This document shows, piece by piece, positions 45,869 to 54,198 of a stretch of DNA of 64,000 bases. Under the pieces are notes generated by a model that was not told the origin of the DNA, made no database searches, and saw only the letters and a program-made list of their open reading frames with translations. The DNA lies in assembly GCA_965198565.1 (NCBI GenBank), contig OZ240665.1, forward strand, positions 1,426,001-1,490,000. The letters run 5' to 3'. Both the position numbers and the translations under genes were made by a program. Source of the stretch: LMUY01 sp965198565. Lineage in GTDB: Bacteria; Pseudomonadota; Alphaproteobacteria; Acetobacterales; Acetobacteraceae. Positions within the stretch are counted from its first letter, which is position 1. Each line of letters starts with the position of its first letter.

Positions 45869-46282
45869 TCAATCGGGGATTACGGCGGTGGCGTCGATCT
45901 CCACCAGCCACGTGGGTCGCGCAAGCGCCACGATCACTAGGCCGGTGCACGCTGGATGCACGCCCCGGATGTAAGTCCCCATGGTGCGATAGACGGGTTC
46001 GCGGTGACGCACGTCAGTCAGGTAGACGACCAGCTTGCACAAATGCGCCATGGCGCCGCCCGCCTCGGTGATCAGTTGACCGATGTTCTGCATCACCTTG
46101 TGGGTCTGCGCGACCGGGTCACCGATGCCGACATCTTCGCCGGTGTCGAGGTCGTGCGGGCACTGGCCGCGCAGGAAGATGATTGTGCCCCGGGCGGCAA
46201 CGGCCTGCGCGAGGTCGTTGTCCAGGCGCTGCTCCGGATAGGTCTTGGCCGTGTTGAATGGACGGATGCGTGTGTGGGTCAT
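45869..46282 (-). CDS. RidA/YjgF/YER057c family enamine/imine deaminase
   Basis: A 137-aa trimer-type protein. Family marks are GTIIFLRGQCPHDLDTGE, DPVAQTHKVMQNIGQLITEA and HLCKLVVYLTDVRHREPVYR, ending with the PACTGLVIVALARPTWLVEI stretch where Arg is the substrate-binding residue. RidA proteins hydrolyse reactive imines or enamines made by amine oxidation. It lies between the flavin monooxygenase and the hydantoinase relic, suggesting a shared ureide or amine pathway. Confidence 0.88.
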   Translation of the reverse strand: MTHTRIRPFNTAKTYPEQRLDNDLAQAVAARGTIIFLRGQCPHDLDTGEDVGIGDPVAQTHKVMQNIGQLITEAGGAMAHLCKLVVYLTDVRHREPVYRTMGTYIRGVHPACTGLVIVALARPTWLVEIDATAVIPD

Positions 46283-46294
46283 ACAGCCCTCCGG

Positions 46295-47566
46295 TTAAGC
46301 GGCCGAGGCTTCGGTGCGGCTCCGGTGCGCGGCGATATGGGCGGCCAGGGTCTCGGCATCGCGCCACACCCCCCAGATGAACGAGGAAGACCGGTTCGAC
46401 AACCACGGCAGGCCAAGGAAGTAGAGGCCCGGGATTGACGCGACGCCGTTCTGGTGCACCGGCCGCCCGGCGGCGTCGCATGCCTCCGAGTCGAGCCAGC
46501 CGAAATCGAGGGTGTAGCCAGTGGCCCAAACGATCGCCGCAACGCCGGCCTCGGCCAAGTCGAGCTGCAAGACCGGATTGGTCATGCATGGCGGGTCGGG
46601 TAGGATGCGGCGCGCCTCCGCCTCTTGCGGCAGGTCCAGCGCCTTCCGCTTTGCATAGGCGTCGGCCTCGTCCAGCACGGACAGGTAGTCGGCGTCGCCC
46701 CGCGCGACGTTGCCAGCCAGGTCGGGCGCAAACCACATCACCCCGTCCACATAGGCTTCCGCGCGCCCCAGCAGAACCATCCCGCGCGCGGCCAAGCGGC
46801 GGAAGTCGACCGTTTGCCCAGCATGCGCGCCGCTGACGGCGATGGTGACGTGCTCCGTGCCCGGCCCCTTCGTCTTGATATCCCACTTGCCCAGCACGCC
46901 GAGCCACCAACAATAATCCTGCCCCCGATAGCGACGCGGCGGCCGACTGTGCGGCCCCACGGAGAGGTACACGCGTCGCCCCGCACGCAACAATTCGTCG
47001 GCGATCTGCGCGCCCGAAGACCCGGCGCCGACCACGAGCACCGCCCCGTCCGGCAACTGCCCGGGATTGCGGTAGGCGGAGGAATGGATCTGCAACGGTG
47101 TTGCCACATCCCGCAACAGGCCAGGGATCACGGGTCGCTGGAACGGCCCTGTGGCGGCGACCACGTTCCTGGCCTCGATCGCTCCCGCCGAGGTCTCTGC
47201 CCGGAACCCGCCCTGCGGTGTGCGGCGCACGGACGTGACCTCGACGCCGCAGCGGACCGGCGCCTCGATCTGGCGCGAGAACGCCTCGAAATAGCCGACG
47301 ATCTGATCGCGCCGGGGAAACACATTGGGATCGACGCCTGCGAACGCCAGGTCGGGAAACCGGTCGTGCCAGGCCGGGCCGTTCGCCACCAGGGAGTCCC
47401 AGCGTTCCGAGCGCCACCGCTGGGCGATCTGCCCGCGCTCCAGCAGCAGATGCGGCAGCCCGCGCCCGCTCAGATGACGGCTCATCGCCAGCCCGGCCTG
47501 GCCGGCGCCGACGACGAGCGTGTCGACCGATTCGCTGGGCATGTCAGGATCAATCATTATCGGCAT
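46295..47566 (-). CDS. Flavin-containing monooxygenase (NAD(P)/FAD-dependent)
   Basis: A 423-aa protein with an FAD-binding motif VDTLVVGAGQAGLAMSRHL (about residues 13-31) and an NAD(P) motif AVLVVGAGSSGAQIADELL (about 178-196). The FMO-type stretch VWATGYTLDFGWLD and GLPWLSNRSSSFIWGV are also seen. It likely oxygenates a nitrogen or sulfur compound. ATGs at 47566 and 47557 are both possible; the longer is used. RidA begins 12 bases downstream. Confidence 0.85.
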   Translation of the reverse strand: MPIMIDPDMPSESVDTLVVGAGQAGLAMSRHLSGRGLPHLLLERGQIAQRWRSERWDSLVANGPAWHDRFPDLAFAGVDPNVFPRRDQIVGYFEAFSRQIEAPVRCGVEVTSVRRTPQGGFRAETSAGAIEARNVVAATGPFQRPVIPGLLRDVATPLQIHSSAYRNPGQLPDGAVLVVGAGSSGAQIADELLRAGRRVYLSVGPHSRPPRRYRGQDYCWWLGVLGKWDIKTKGPGTEHVTIAVSGAHAGQTVDFRRLAARGMVLLGRAEAYVDGVMWFAPDLAGNVARGDADYLSVLDEADAYAKRKALDLPQEAEARRILPDPPCMTNPVLQLDLAEAGVAAIVWATGYTLDFGWLDSEACDAAGRPVHQNGVASIPGLYFLGLPWLSNRSSSFIWGVWRDAETLAAHIAAHRSRTEASAA

Positions 47567-47717
47567 GCCACGAGAGTGCCCGCCCGCACCGTCCGCGTCA
47601 CCTGCTTTGTTGCAATGCTGCGGTGTCGATACGATCGTGAATTCGCCCAGGTCGCAACACTTCCCGGATCGGGACGCCCGCCGATACCGTCGGGCCACGC
47701 TGCACAGCGCGCTGACC

Positions 47718-47885
47718 ATGGCGGAGGCCTACCCGTTCGACCTTGGCCGTCACCGCCGTGCGGTTTCGACCTGGTCGTCGGCGGCGCAGCTTTGGTTCGA
47801 CCGGGGACTGAACTGGTATTTCGGCTTTCACGAGGAGGAGGGCGTGTGCTGCTTTCAGCGGGCGCTGGACCATGATTCCGAATGC
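47718..47885 (+). pseudogene. TPR protein (TTC38-like), 5' fragment cut off by an insertion
   Basis: The first 56 codons, MAEAYPFDLGRHRRAVSTWS to FHEEEGVCCFQRALDHDSEC, match the start of a bacterial TPR family that continues AMAHWG. Homology stops at about 47885 at a transposase remnant on the other strand. The start codon overlaps no other gene. Confidence 0.7.
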
Positions 47886-48240
47886 GCGTCTTCTTTTTTG
47901 GTGGCAAAGGGCGATCAGCAGCTTCCTCGCCATCACCAAGATGGCAACACGCCTCGTATGGCCCTGCAACGTGCCGACGCGCTCGCGGAACCAGGCGGCC
48001 AGCGCGCTGCCGGGCTGGTAGCGCAGCCACAGCCAGGCGAGCTGGATCAGCGTTGTCCGCGCGCGCGGATTGCCCGCCCGACTGATGCTCCGGTCGCGGT
48101 CTATGCCTCCACTCTGGTAGGGCATGGGCGCAATGCCGACGTAGCTCGCCATCTGGCGGCGGTTGCAAACGAACGGTAGAGCACCTCGCGTACCAGCACG
48201 GCAGAGAAGGTCTCGCCGATGCCGCGTATGCGCTGGAGCG
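47886..48240 (-). pseudogene. IS110-family transposase, C-terminal fragment
   Basis: On the minus strand ALQRIRGIGETFSAVLVREV is followed, after a frameshift near 48160, by RRQMASYVGIAPMPYQSGG, LAWLWLRYQPGSALAAWFRE and ILVMARKLLIAL. This is the Transposase_20 half of IS110-type DEDD transposases. The catalytic N-terminal half is absent. Confidence 0.75.
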
Positions 48241-48650
48241 CCGTAATCTTCACCTGCTTGGGGTTGTGCGGGCGAGGCTGCAGCCGGGTCAGGCCAAGCC
48301 GGCGCAACAGTTGCCGACAGTGCGCTCGTGCATGTCCACGCCGAACCGCTCGGCGATCACGCCCTGCAGGTCACAGCAGCGCCATCGCACCACCCCATCC
48401 TTGGCTAGGTCCGGGCGGGCCAGCACGATCTGCTTCAGCTCCGCATCTGCTCGTCCGACAGCGCCGGGCTACGACCAGGGCTGGTCTTGTTGGCCAAGCC
48501 CCGGGTCCCGTCCGCGTTGAACCGATGCACCCAATCTCGCAGCGTCTGTCGATCCATCCCGCACACCGAAGCCGCCTCAGCCCGCGAGGCGCCGTCGAGC
48601 ACATGCGCGATGGCCAGGATGCCGCCATAGCCCGTGCGCGAGATGGCCTA
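48241..48650 (-). pseudogene. IS630-type transposase, N-terminal (helix-turn-helix) fragment
   Basis: The minus strand reads GASRAEAASVCGMDRQTLRD and WVHRFNADGTRGLANKTSPG, then after a stop/frameshift near 48440, KQIVLARPDLAKDGVVRWRC, and RTVGQLLRRLGLTRLQPRPH. It joins directly to the IS110 fragment at about 48240, in one open frame, RPHNPKQVKITALQRIRG. Confidence 0.75.
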
Positions 48651-48709
48651 CGGAATCATGTTGAACGCATTCAGCGGGGTTTCGCGCTTGGAAGTGCCTT
48701 CGGGCACAG

Positions 48710-49942
48710 TCATGCACACAGCTCCTGCGCAGTCAGCGCGAGTACCTGCGCAACCGTCTCCATCTCGCTAATCACGACGTAAGCGCCCTCTGGCCCGCCT
48801 GTCGCAAACCCAGTCGCCGGTCCATAGTTGACGGACGGGATGCCTGCCTTCCAAAGCCAAGAAGTGTCGCAGGCCGAATAGGACGTCGGCAGGACGGCGC
48901 CGATCTGCCGGGGAGGGTGGCCCGTGACCCGTTCGTGGCTGCGGGCGAGGGCAAGTACTATTTCAGAGTCGACAGGAACGTCAACCGGGTCCATCACCAA
49001 GCGGCGGCGGCCTTTGATCCATTCCGGCGGCGGCAGTTCGATCCGATACTCTAAGTCCGGATCGCCGGCGCGGATCGCGTCCAATTCGGCGCGCACGTCC
49101 GCGATGACGCTGTCCACGGTCTGGCCCGGCACGAAATGAACGTCCACCACGACCGTGCAGAGGTCTGGAATGTAGGGCGGCTCCGACAAATAGGCTTCGC
49201 CCCGGCCGCCGATGATGCTGCCGACGTTGAGGCGGGGGAGATCCGGGAGCGGCGGATAGTGGGCGTGCCGAAAGCTGATCGCGTCCAGTCGCTGAAGCAC
49301 CGCTGCCATTTTGTTGATGGCGTGAACGGTGCCGTCACGCTGGCTGATGTGGCCGGACCGGCCGACCACGTGGATGGCGAAATGGACGATGCCGCTGTGG
49401 ATCGTGGCGATGTTGTCGGCTCCGAACGGCTCGGTGATCACCGCCATGTCCGTCCGCACGCCGCGGGCCATCAAGTGGTGCATGCCCTCGCCCCCTTGAG
49501 TTTCACCAACCACAAAAGCTAGGACGAGATCGCCCGACAACGTTCTGGCTGATCGGCGCACAGCCTCGGCAGCCACCATGAGCGTGGCGAGGCCGCCCTT
49601 CATGTTCTGCACGCCGTGGCCGTAGAGCCGGTCACCCTCGACCCAAGCGGTCCATGGGTCACGTTCCCAGCCGCGGGTGAGGGAATTGATGTCGGTATGG
49701 CCGTTCAGCATCAGGCTGCGGCCCCCGCCGGTGCCGCGGAGCGTCGCGATAACCTGCAGCCTTCCCGGCTCCACCTCGTCCAACTCGACCGCGTAGCCGC
49801 GCTGCTCGCACCAGGCGGCCAAGTAGTGGGCAAGCGGAGTCTCCTCTCCCTTGAAGCTGGGAATGGCTACCAATTCGCTGGCGATACGGATCAGTTCGTC
49901 ATGCATGACAAGGTTCCGTCGAAAGACGTCGTGATTGGGCAT
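48710..49942 (-). CDS. M20-family (ArgE/DapE-like) protein with altered metal site
   Basis: A 410-aa protein of the ArgE/DapE fold. The HxD pair is kept in LNGHTDINS (His82, Asp84), but the bridging Asp is Asn113 in GVQNMKGG, the Glu-Glu pair is Glu147-Thr148 in VVGETQGGEG, and the final His is not found in GPATGFATGGPEGAYV. It may need one metal, act as a carbamoylase-like enzyme, or be inactive. The ATG at 49942 has GAGG and lies seven bases after the DUF1028 stop. Confidence 0.8.
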   Translation of the reverse strand: MPNHDVFRRNLVMHDELIRIASELVAIPSFKGEETPLAHYLAAWCEQRGYAVELDEVEPGRLQVIATLRGTGGGRSLMLNGHTDINSLTRGWERDPWTAWVEGDRLYGHGVQNMKGGLATLMVAAEAVRRSARTLSGDLVLAFVVGETQGGEGMHHLMARGVRTDMAVITEPFGADNIATIHSGIVHFAIHVVGRSGHISQRDGTVHAINKMAAVLQRLDAISFRHAHYPPLPDLPRLNVGSIIGGRGEAYLSEPPYIPDLCTVVVDVHFVPGQTVDSVIADVRAELDAIRAGDPDLEYRIELPPPEWIKGRRRLVMDPVDVPVDSEIVLALARSHERVTGHPPRQIGAVLPTSYSACDTSWLWKAGIPSVNYGPATGFATGGPEGAYVVISEMETVAQVLALTAQELCA

Positions 49943-49949
49943 GGCGGCC

Positions 49950-50612
49950 TCAGCAATCGGTGACAGGGGCTTCCGCGGGTCGCAGAGCCCGTGCAAGATA
50001 GATCGGCATACGGGGTTCCCAGATCGACCAGAGTCGCGTCAGCTCAGTGATTGGGCAGCCCTCCGTCCAGTCGACGCGGAGATCGGCGACCGGCCAGGCC
50101 ACCGCGTCGGTTACGATGAGCCCCGCGGAGCGGACGGGCTCCGTCTCACCCCCAGCGTCCAGGCCAGCCCGCATCGCGCGTATCAAACGTCCGGCGAGGT
50201 GGCCGCGGCTTTGCGCGAAAGCGGCGAGCATAGCACCCGGCACATCGCCGGAGGCTAGCAGGTTCCCTGCCGCGGCTGCGTCGGAACCAACACTATGCGC
50301 AGTCAACGCCATGCAGGCCGGCCCAGTGTGGACCGCCGGCTCCCCATCACGGCCAATGGCCAGCAACTGGCGGTAATCCGGGTCAGCCGCCGTCCGTGAC
50401 AGGATCGCGATGCACTGCCCCGCCGACGCCCCCCGCTCCAGCAGATCGAGGCCGCGCCAGCCCAGTGTCGGGTCGGTAAAATTCTGCGTCCCAACCGCAC
50501 CGACGCCGGGACGCACATGGGCGCACCGGGCACCCACTGCTGGGGAGGAAGAGGAAACCGCCATGCCGAACATTCCCGTGTCGGCACAGCGCGCAACGAT
50601 ACTGAATGTCAT
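49950..50612 (-). CDS. DUF1028 family protein (Ntn-hydrolase-like)
   Basis: A 220-aa protein beginning MTFSIVARCADTGMFGMAVS, with the family marks AVGTQNFTDPTLGWRGLDLL and GRDGEPAVHTGPACMALTAH. DUF1028 has a fold like N-terminal-nucleophile hydrolases and often sits beside M20 peptidases and amidases. The start overlaps the hydroxylase stop as ATGA, and the M20 gene follows closely. Confidence 0.85.
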   Translation of the reverse strand: MTFSIVARCADTGMFGMAVSSSSPAVGARCAHVRPGVGAVGTQNFTDPTLGWRGLDLLERGASAGQCIAILSRTAADPDYRQLLAIGRDGEPAVHTGPACMALTAHSVGSDAAAAGNLLASGDVPGAMLAAFAQSRGHLAGRLIRAMRAGLDAGGETEPVRSAGLIVTDAVAWPVADLRVDWTEGCPITELTRLWSIWEPRMPIYLARALRPAEAPVTDC

Positions 50613-52111
50613 CCGACCTTCGCCGCAAGTCCGATCCGGGCTGGTTGCGACCCGTGAATGGCCGACGACAGGCCAGCCGCCTTCTCCACGATTGCAGCCG
50701 GTCGAGCCCAGTCGAAGTTGCGATATACCGCACTGCTCTGTGCATAGGGCGGGCTTTGCGCGAACAGGTGGAATGTGGTGCGGTGGCCCGCGTAGTCGGA
50801 GTTGATCAGGTCACGCGCAAAATGCAGCAGCTTGCGCCGGTCCTGCGCAGCCCAGTTCTCGTTGACCGAGTAGAATTTCTGGAGCCAAGGCGCGCATTCC
50901 GGGTCGCTGAACGACCGAGCGCTTGGCGTGACGCAAATCTGCCCGCCGCACAGTTCGCGAGCGATGTGCATCATCTGGTGCAATTGCCCGCACGCGAACA
51001 CACGGCCAGCGTAGAGCAAGGATTGGCTCGGCATGCACAACCCGCTGGGGCTGGTTCCGGCGGCCGCAATGGATGCGGTCAGATGAGCGTTGATGCCTTC
51101 CTTGTAGCAGGCCAGCGTGGTGAGCTTCTCCTGCACCGCCTGCTGCTTGTCCAGCCCGGTCTGCCGCACGTTATGCAGCGCCACGCCGATCAGCATGTCC
51201 GCGTAGCGCTCGATCCGTTGCACGAACGGAAACGCGGCGTAACGGTGTAGTGTACCGCGGATGAAGCCGGCCGCAGCGGTATGGCGGTTGAACAGCACGT
51301 TCTCCCACGGGATCAGCACGTCGTCGTAGATGACCAGCGTGTCGACCTCGTCGTGGGCGTTGGACAACGGGTAGTCTTCGGCGGAGTGGTGGCCGGCGAA
51401 GCCATTGCGGCAGATGAACCGCATGTTGGGTGCACCGAAATCCGAGATGAAGGCGACGGCATAGTCCGACAGCTTGCTATCGCCCCAATTCGCGATGGTA
51501 GGCTTGACGAAGGCCTGATTGGCATAGGCCGCCGCCGTTTCGTATTTTGCGCCACGCACCACGATGCCGGCATCGGTCTCCTTGACCACGTGCAGCAGCA
51601 TGTCAGGGTCCTGATCCTGCGGCCGCAGCGAGCGGTCGCCCTTCGGATCGGTGTTGGCGGAGACGTGGAAGATGTCGTCCTTCAGCACACGGGCGATGTG
51701 CCGCGGGATGTTCGCTGCAAAATGGCTATCAATGGTCTGCAGCACCTCTAGTCCGTCCTGCAGCGACCACATCTCGCCGATGGTCTCGTCGCCCAAGCGG
51801 GATACGACGCCGCCCACCTCGTCCAGCAGCGTGTCCACCGCGCGGCGCTTCGCGTGCCAGTCGTCTTGCGTGTATGGCAGGGCCAACCCCGTCGCCACCC
51901 GATCGCCGTCACGATCGACGACGGTCATGATGCCGGCTGTGCCCGCTTCGTGCTGCATGTCGTAGATGCGGGCGCGGATGTCGACGATCGGCTTGAACGC
52001 CGGGTGCGTTGTCACGTCGGCCACACGGTCCCCGTCTATCCAGACCCGGCGGCCGTCGCGGATGGAGTTGCGGTATTCTGCACCTGTCCGAAGCATTGCG
52101 TACGTCTCCAT
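50609..52111 (-). CDS. 4-hydroxyphenylacetate 3-hydroxylase (HpaB) family flavin oxygenase
   Basis: A 500-aa FADH2-using oxygenase subunit. It begins METYAMLRTGAEYRNSIRDG, with DRDGDRVATGLALPYTQDDW, EVDTLVIYDDVLIPWENVLF and MHIARELCGGQICVTPSARS. A separate flavin reductase would be needed and none is seen in the window. The operon with DUF1028 and an M20-like protein suggests oxidation of an aromatic or N-hydroxy amide followed by amide cleavage (inference). First gene of that operon. Confidence 0.88.
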   Translation of the reverse strand: METYAMLRTGAEYRNSIRDGRRVWIDGDRVADVTTHPAFKPIVDIRARIYDMQHEAGTAGIMTVVDRDGDRVATGLALPYTQDDWHAKRRAVDTLLDEVGGVVSRLGDETIGEMWSLQDGLEVLQTIDSHFAANIPRHIARVLKDDIFHVSANTDPKGDRSLRPQDQDPDMLLHVVKETDAGIVVRGAKYETAAAYANQAFVKPTIANWGDSKLSDYAVAFISDFGAPNMRFICRNGFAGHHSAEDYPLSNAHDEVDTLVIYDDVLIPWENVLFNRHTAAAGFIRGTLHRYAAFPFVQRIERYADMLIGVALHNVRQTGLDKQQAVQEKLTTLACYKEGINAHLTASIAAAGTSPSGLCMPSQSLLYAGRVFACGQLHQMMHIARELCGGQICVTPSARSFSDPECAPWLQKFYSVNENWAAQDRRKLLHFARDLINSDYAGHRTTFHLFAQSPPYAQSSAVYRNFDWARPAAIVEKAAGLSSAIHGSQPARIGLAAKVG

Positions 52112-52555
52112 TGATGCGCGCTCGGCGCTTTCGGCAGCCCGTGTTTGAGCCTATAAAGTACATTATGCGATGGGCTTCAGGCGGCGGCAAACCTAACTTA
52201 CCGATGCGGCGGAGAGGATATTCCGAACGCGCTCCGACTTGACAAGCGGCTACAGCATCACGCGGTCTGCCGCGGGAGCAGCACGGGCGCACGAAAACCG
52301 AGCCTAGCGGGGCTCCCCATCGTGACGTGCGATCTCGACCAGGGTCGAGCACCCGATCACGCGGGATACGATTGCCTCCGTCACGCCGTAGCATTAGCAG
52401 TAGCAGTGACCCGGCCCATACCTGCCAGGAAATGGTCGCGCAGCATCATCAAACCTGCCTTGTTGACATCCCGTGTCATAGCCCCGGGCGATAGTGGATG
52501 CGCGTCGCATTGTCCGAATAGCCGACCCCGATGATCCTGGGGTGCCTGCGCTCCC
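52112..52555. promoter_or_regulatory. Gap of 444 bases upstream of the HpaB-type operon
   Basis: No convincing gene is seen. On the minus strand TTGTCA at 52242-52237 and AATATC at 52219-52214 are 17 bases apart and may be a promoter for the hydroxylase operon. Nearer the gene, CATAATGTACTTTAT is AT-rich and partly self-complementary and could bind a regulator. The stretch 52381-52540 has only short frames, such as TRDVNKAGLMMLRDHFLAGM, without a family match. Confidence 0.3.
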
Positions 52556-53353
52556 TCATGGCCGTCGTACCAGCCGGTCCATCCCAGCCACCCGGCTGAG
52601 CAGCAGCACGAGTCCAAGCGAAAGCAGCGACAGCAGCGTCGACATCACCGCGACCAGCGGATCGTCGAAATCGCGGATGTGCTGATAGGCGGCGATCGGC
52701 AGGGTATTGTTGCCGATGCCAACGAGAAAGACGTTGACGGAAAAGTTGTCCACGACCTCGACGGCCACAAACACCGCCCCAGCCAACAGGCCCGGTTTCA
52801 ATTGCGGTAGGGTGACGCGCACGTAGGTCTCGAGGTGTCCAGCCCCCAGGTCGCGCGCCGCCTCCTCGGTTCGGACGTCGACATCGGCGTAGTTGGCCGC
52901 CAGCGCCCGCAGCGCGAAGGGAAAGCAGACCACGAGCATCGCGACAGACATCCGCAGCAGACCGGAGTCCTGGCCCAGGATACGGAAGAGGCTGAGAAAC
53001 GCCACACCCGTAACCACACCCGGGACCACGAGCGGCGAGAGCAAGGCCGCGTCAAGCGCTTGCTTGCCCGGGAATTTATTGCGTGCAAGCGCGTGCGAGG
53101 TTGCCAGCGCGATGACCAGGCAGCCCGGGGTAACGATGACCGTCAACAGGGCCGTTTGCACCATTGCGGCGCGGAACACCGGCGACCTGAAGAATGCCCC
53201 ATACCAAATCAACGAGTAGCCGCTGGCCGGGAACTGGAAATAACGAGATTCACCGGTCGAGTACAGCGCTGTGATGACCGCGGGCGCCAGCAGGAACGTG
53301 GTGAGCAGCGCGCCGAAGATCACCCAGGCGGTATGGCCAACAGCTCGCCTCAC
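52556..53353 (-). CDS. ABC transporter permease, PotC type (second Pot-like importer)
   Basis: A 265-aa permease with six hydrophobic segments. Family marks are LSPLVVPGVVTGVAFLSLFR and the loop EEAARDLGAGHLETYVRVTL. GTG codons at 53356 and 53353 are both possible; 53353 gives a GTGA overlap with the PotB-like stop and is used. Last gene of the operon. Confidence 0.88.
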   Translation of the reverse strand: MRRAVGHTAWVIFGALLTTFLLAPAVITALYSTGESRYFQFPASGYSLIWYGAFFRSPVFRAAMVQTALLTVIVTPGCLVIALATSHALARNKFPGKQALDAALLSPLVVPGVVTGVAFLSLFRILGQDSGLLRMSVAMLVVCFPFALRALAANYADVDVRTEEAARDLGAGHLETYVRVTLPQLKPGLLAGAVFVAVEVVDNFSVNVFLVGIGNNTLPIAAYQHIRDFDDPLVAVMSTLLSLLSLGLVLLLSRVAGMDRLVRRP

Positions 53354-54198
53354 CACACGATTTCCCGCCGCAGCACCAGCCTTTCGAGAACACCGAAGCT
53401 GAGCAGCGTCAGGAGGGAAACGGCCAGGAACAGGACCGAGATCGCGGCCGCGAAAGGCAGGTCGAACGACACGAACAATTGGTCATAGATCAAGTTGGAG
53501 ACGAGCTGCACCCGGCCTCCGCCTAGCAGCAGCGGAAAAACAAAGGCGCTGATGCCAAGCGAGAACACCAGCGCCGCGCCGTTCACCACGGCACGCAGCG
53601 TCAGAGGCAAGGTAATCCGGATGAACACGCTAAGCCCGCTTGCCCCCAGATCCCGCGCGGACTCCTCGATGTTGGACGGCACGTTTTGGATGCTGCCGAA
53701 CACAGTCAGGACGAAATAGGGGATGGTGAAATGCAGCAGCGCCACGAAGACGCCGGTCCAGTTGTAGATGAGCGCGATCGGACGGTCGATCAGGCCGGCC
53801 GACAATAGCAGGCCGTTCAACATGCCGCGCCGGCCCAGGATGAGCAGCCAACCATAGGCACGGCTGATACTGCCAGACAGGAAGGTCAGGATCACCGCGC
53901 CCAGCAGGAGCTGGCGCAGGACGCGCTTTGGTGTGCGTGCGATCAAGTAGGCAAAGGGGTAGCCGAGTAGGATGGAGGTGGCGGTTAGCTCCAGCGAGAA
54001 TACCAGCGTCTCGGCTAGCGTTTGCACGGCGGCGCCGTCGCTTACGAAGCGGAGATAGTTCGCGCTGGTCATTGGAAGTGCATAGCCCGGGTTACCCGGC
54101 GCAAGCGTCATGAGACTCACGGCCGCGAATACTGCGAAGGCTGCAAAGAACAGTGCCAGGATCAGCCCGGCGGGCAGCAGAGCCAAAGGTAGCCTCAT
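53350..54198 (-). CDS. ABC transporter permease, PotB type
   Basis: A 282-aa permease starting MRLPLALLPAGLILALFFAA. It has the segments FLSGSISRAYGWLLILGRRG and EESARDLGASGLSVFIRITL (EAA loop), plus IYNWTGVFVALLHFTIPYFV. Its start overlaps the ATPase stop by ATGA. Confidence 0.88.
   Translation of the reverse strand: MRLPLALLPAGLILALFFAAFAVFAAVSLMTLAPGNPGYALPMTSANYLRFVSDGAAVQTLAETLVFSLELTATSILLGYPFAYLIARTPKRVLRQLLLGAVILTFLSGSISRAYGWLLILGRRGMLNGLLLSAGLIDRPIALIYNWTGVFVALLHFTIPYFVLTVFGSIQNVPSNIEESARDLGASGLSVFIRITLPLTLRAVVNGAALVFSLGISAFVFPLLLGGGRVQLVSNLIYDQLFVSFDLPFAAAISVLFLAVSLLTLLSFGVLERLVLRREIVW

Noticed and set aside
52381..52617. A 78-codon minus-strand open frame in the gap upstream of the HpaB operon
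   Set aside because: No family match, no ribosome site, and it overlaps the permease end; kept only as part of the gap description.
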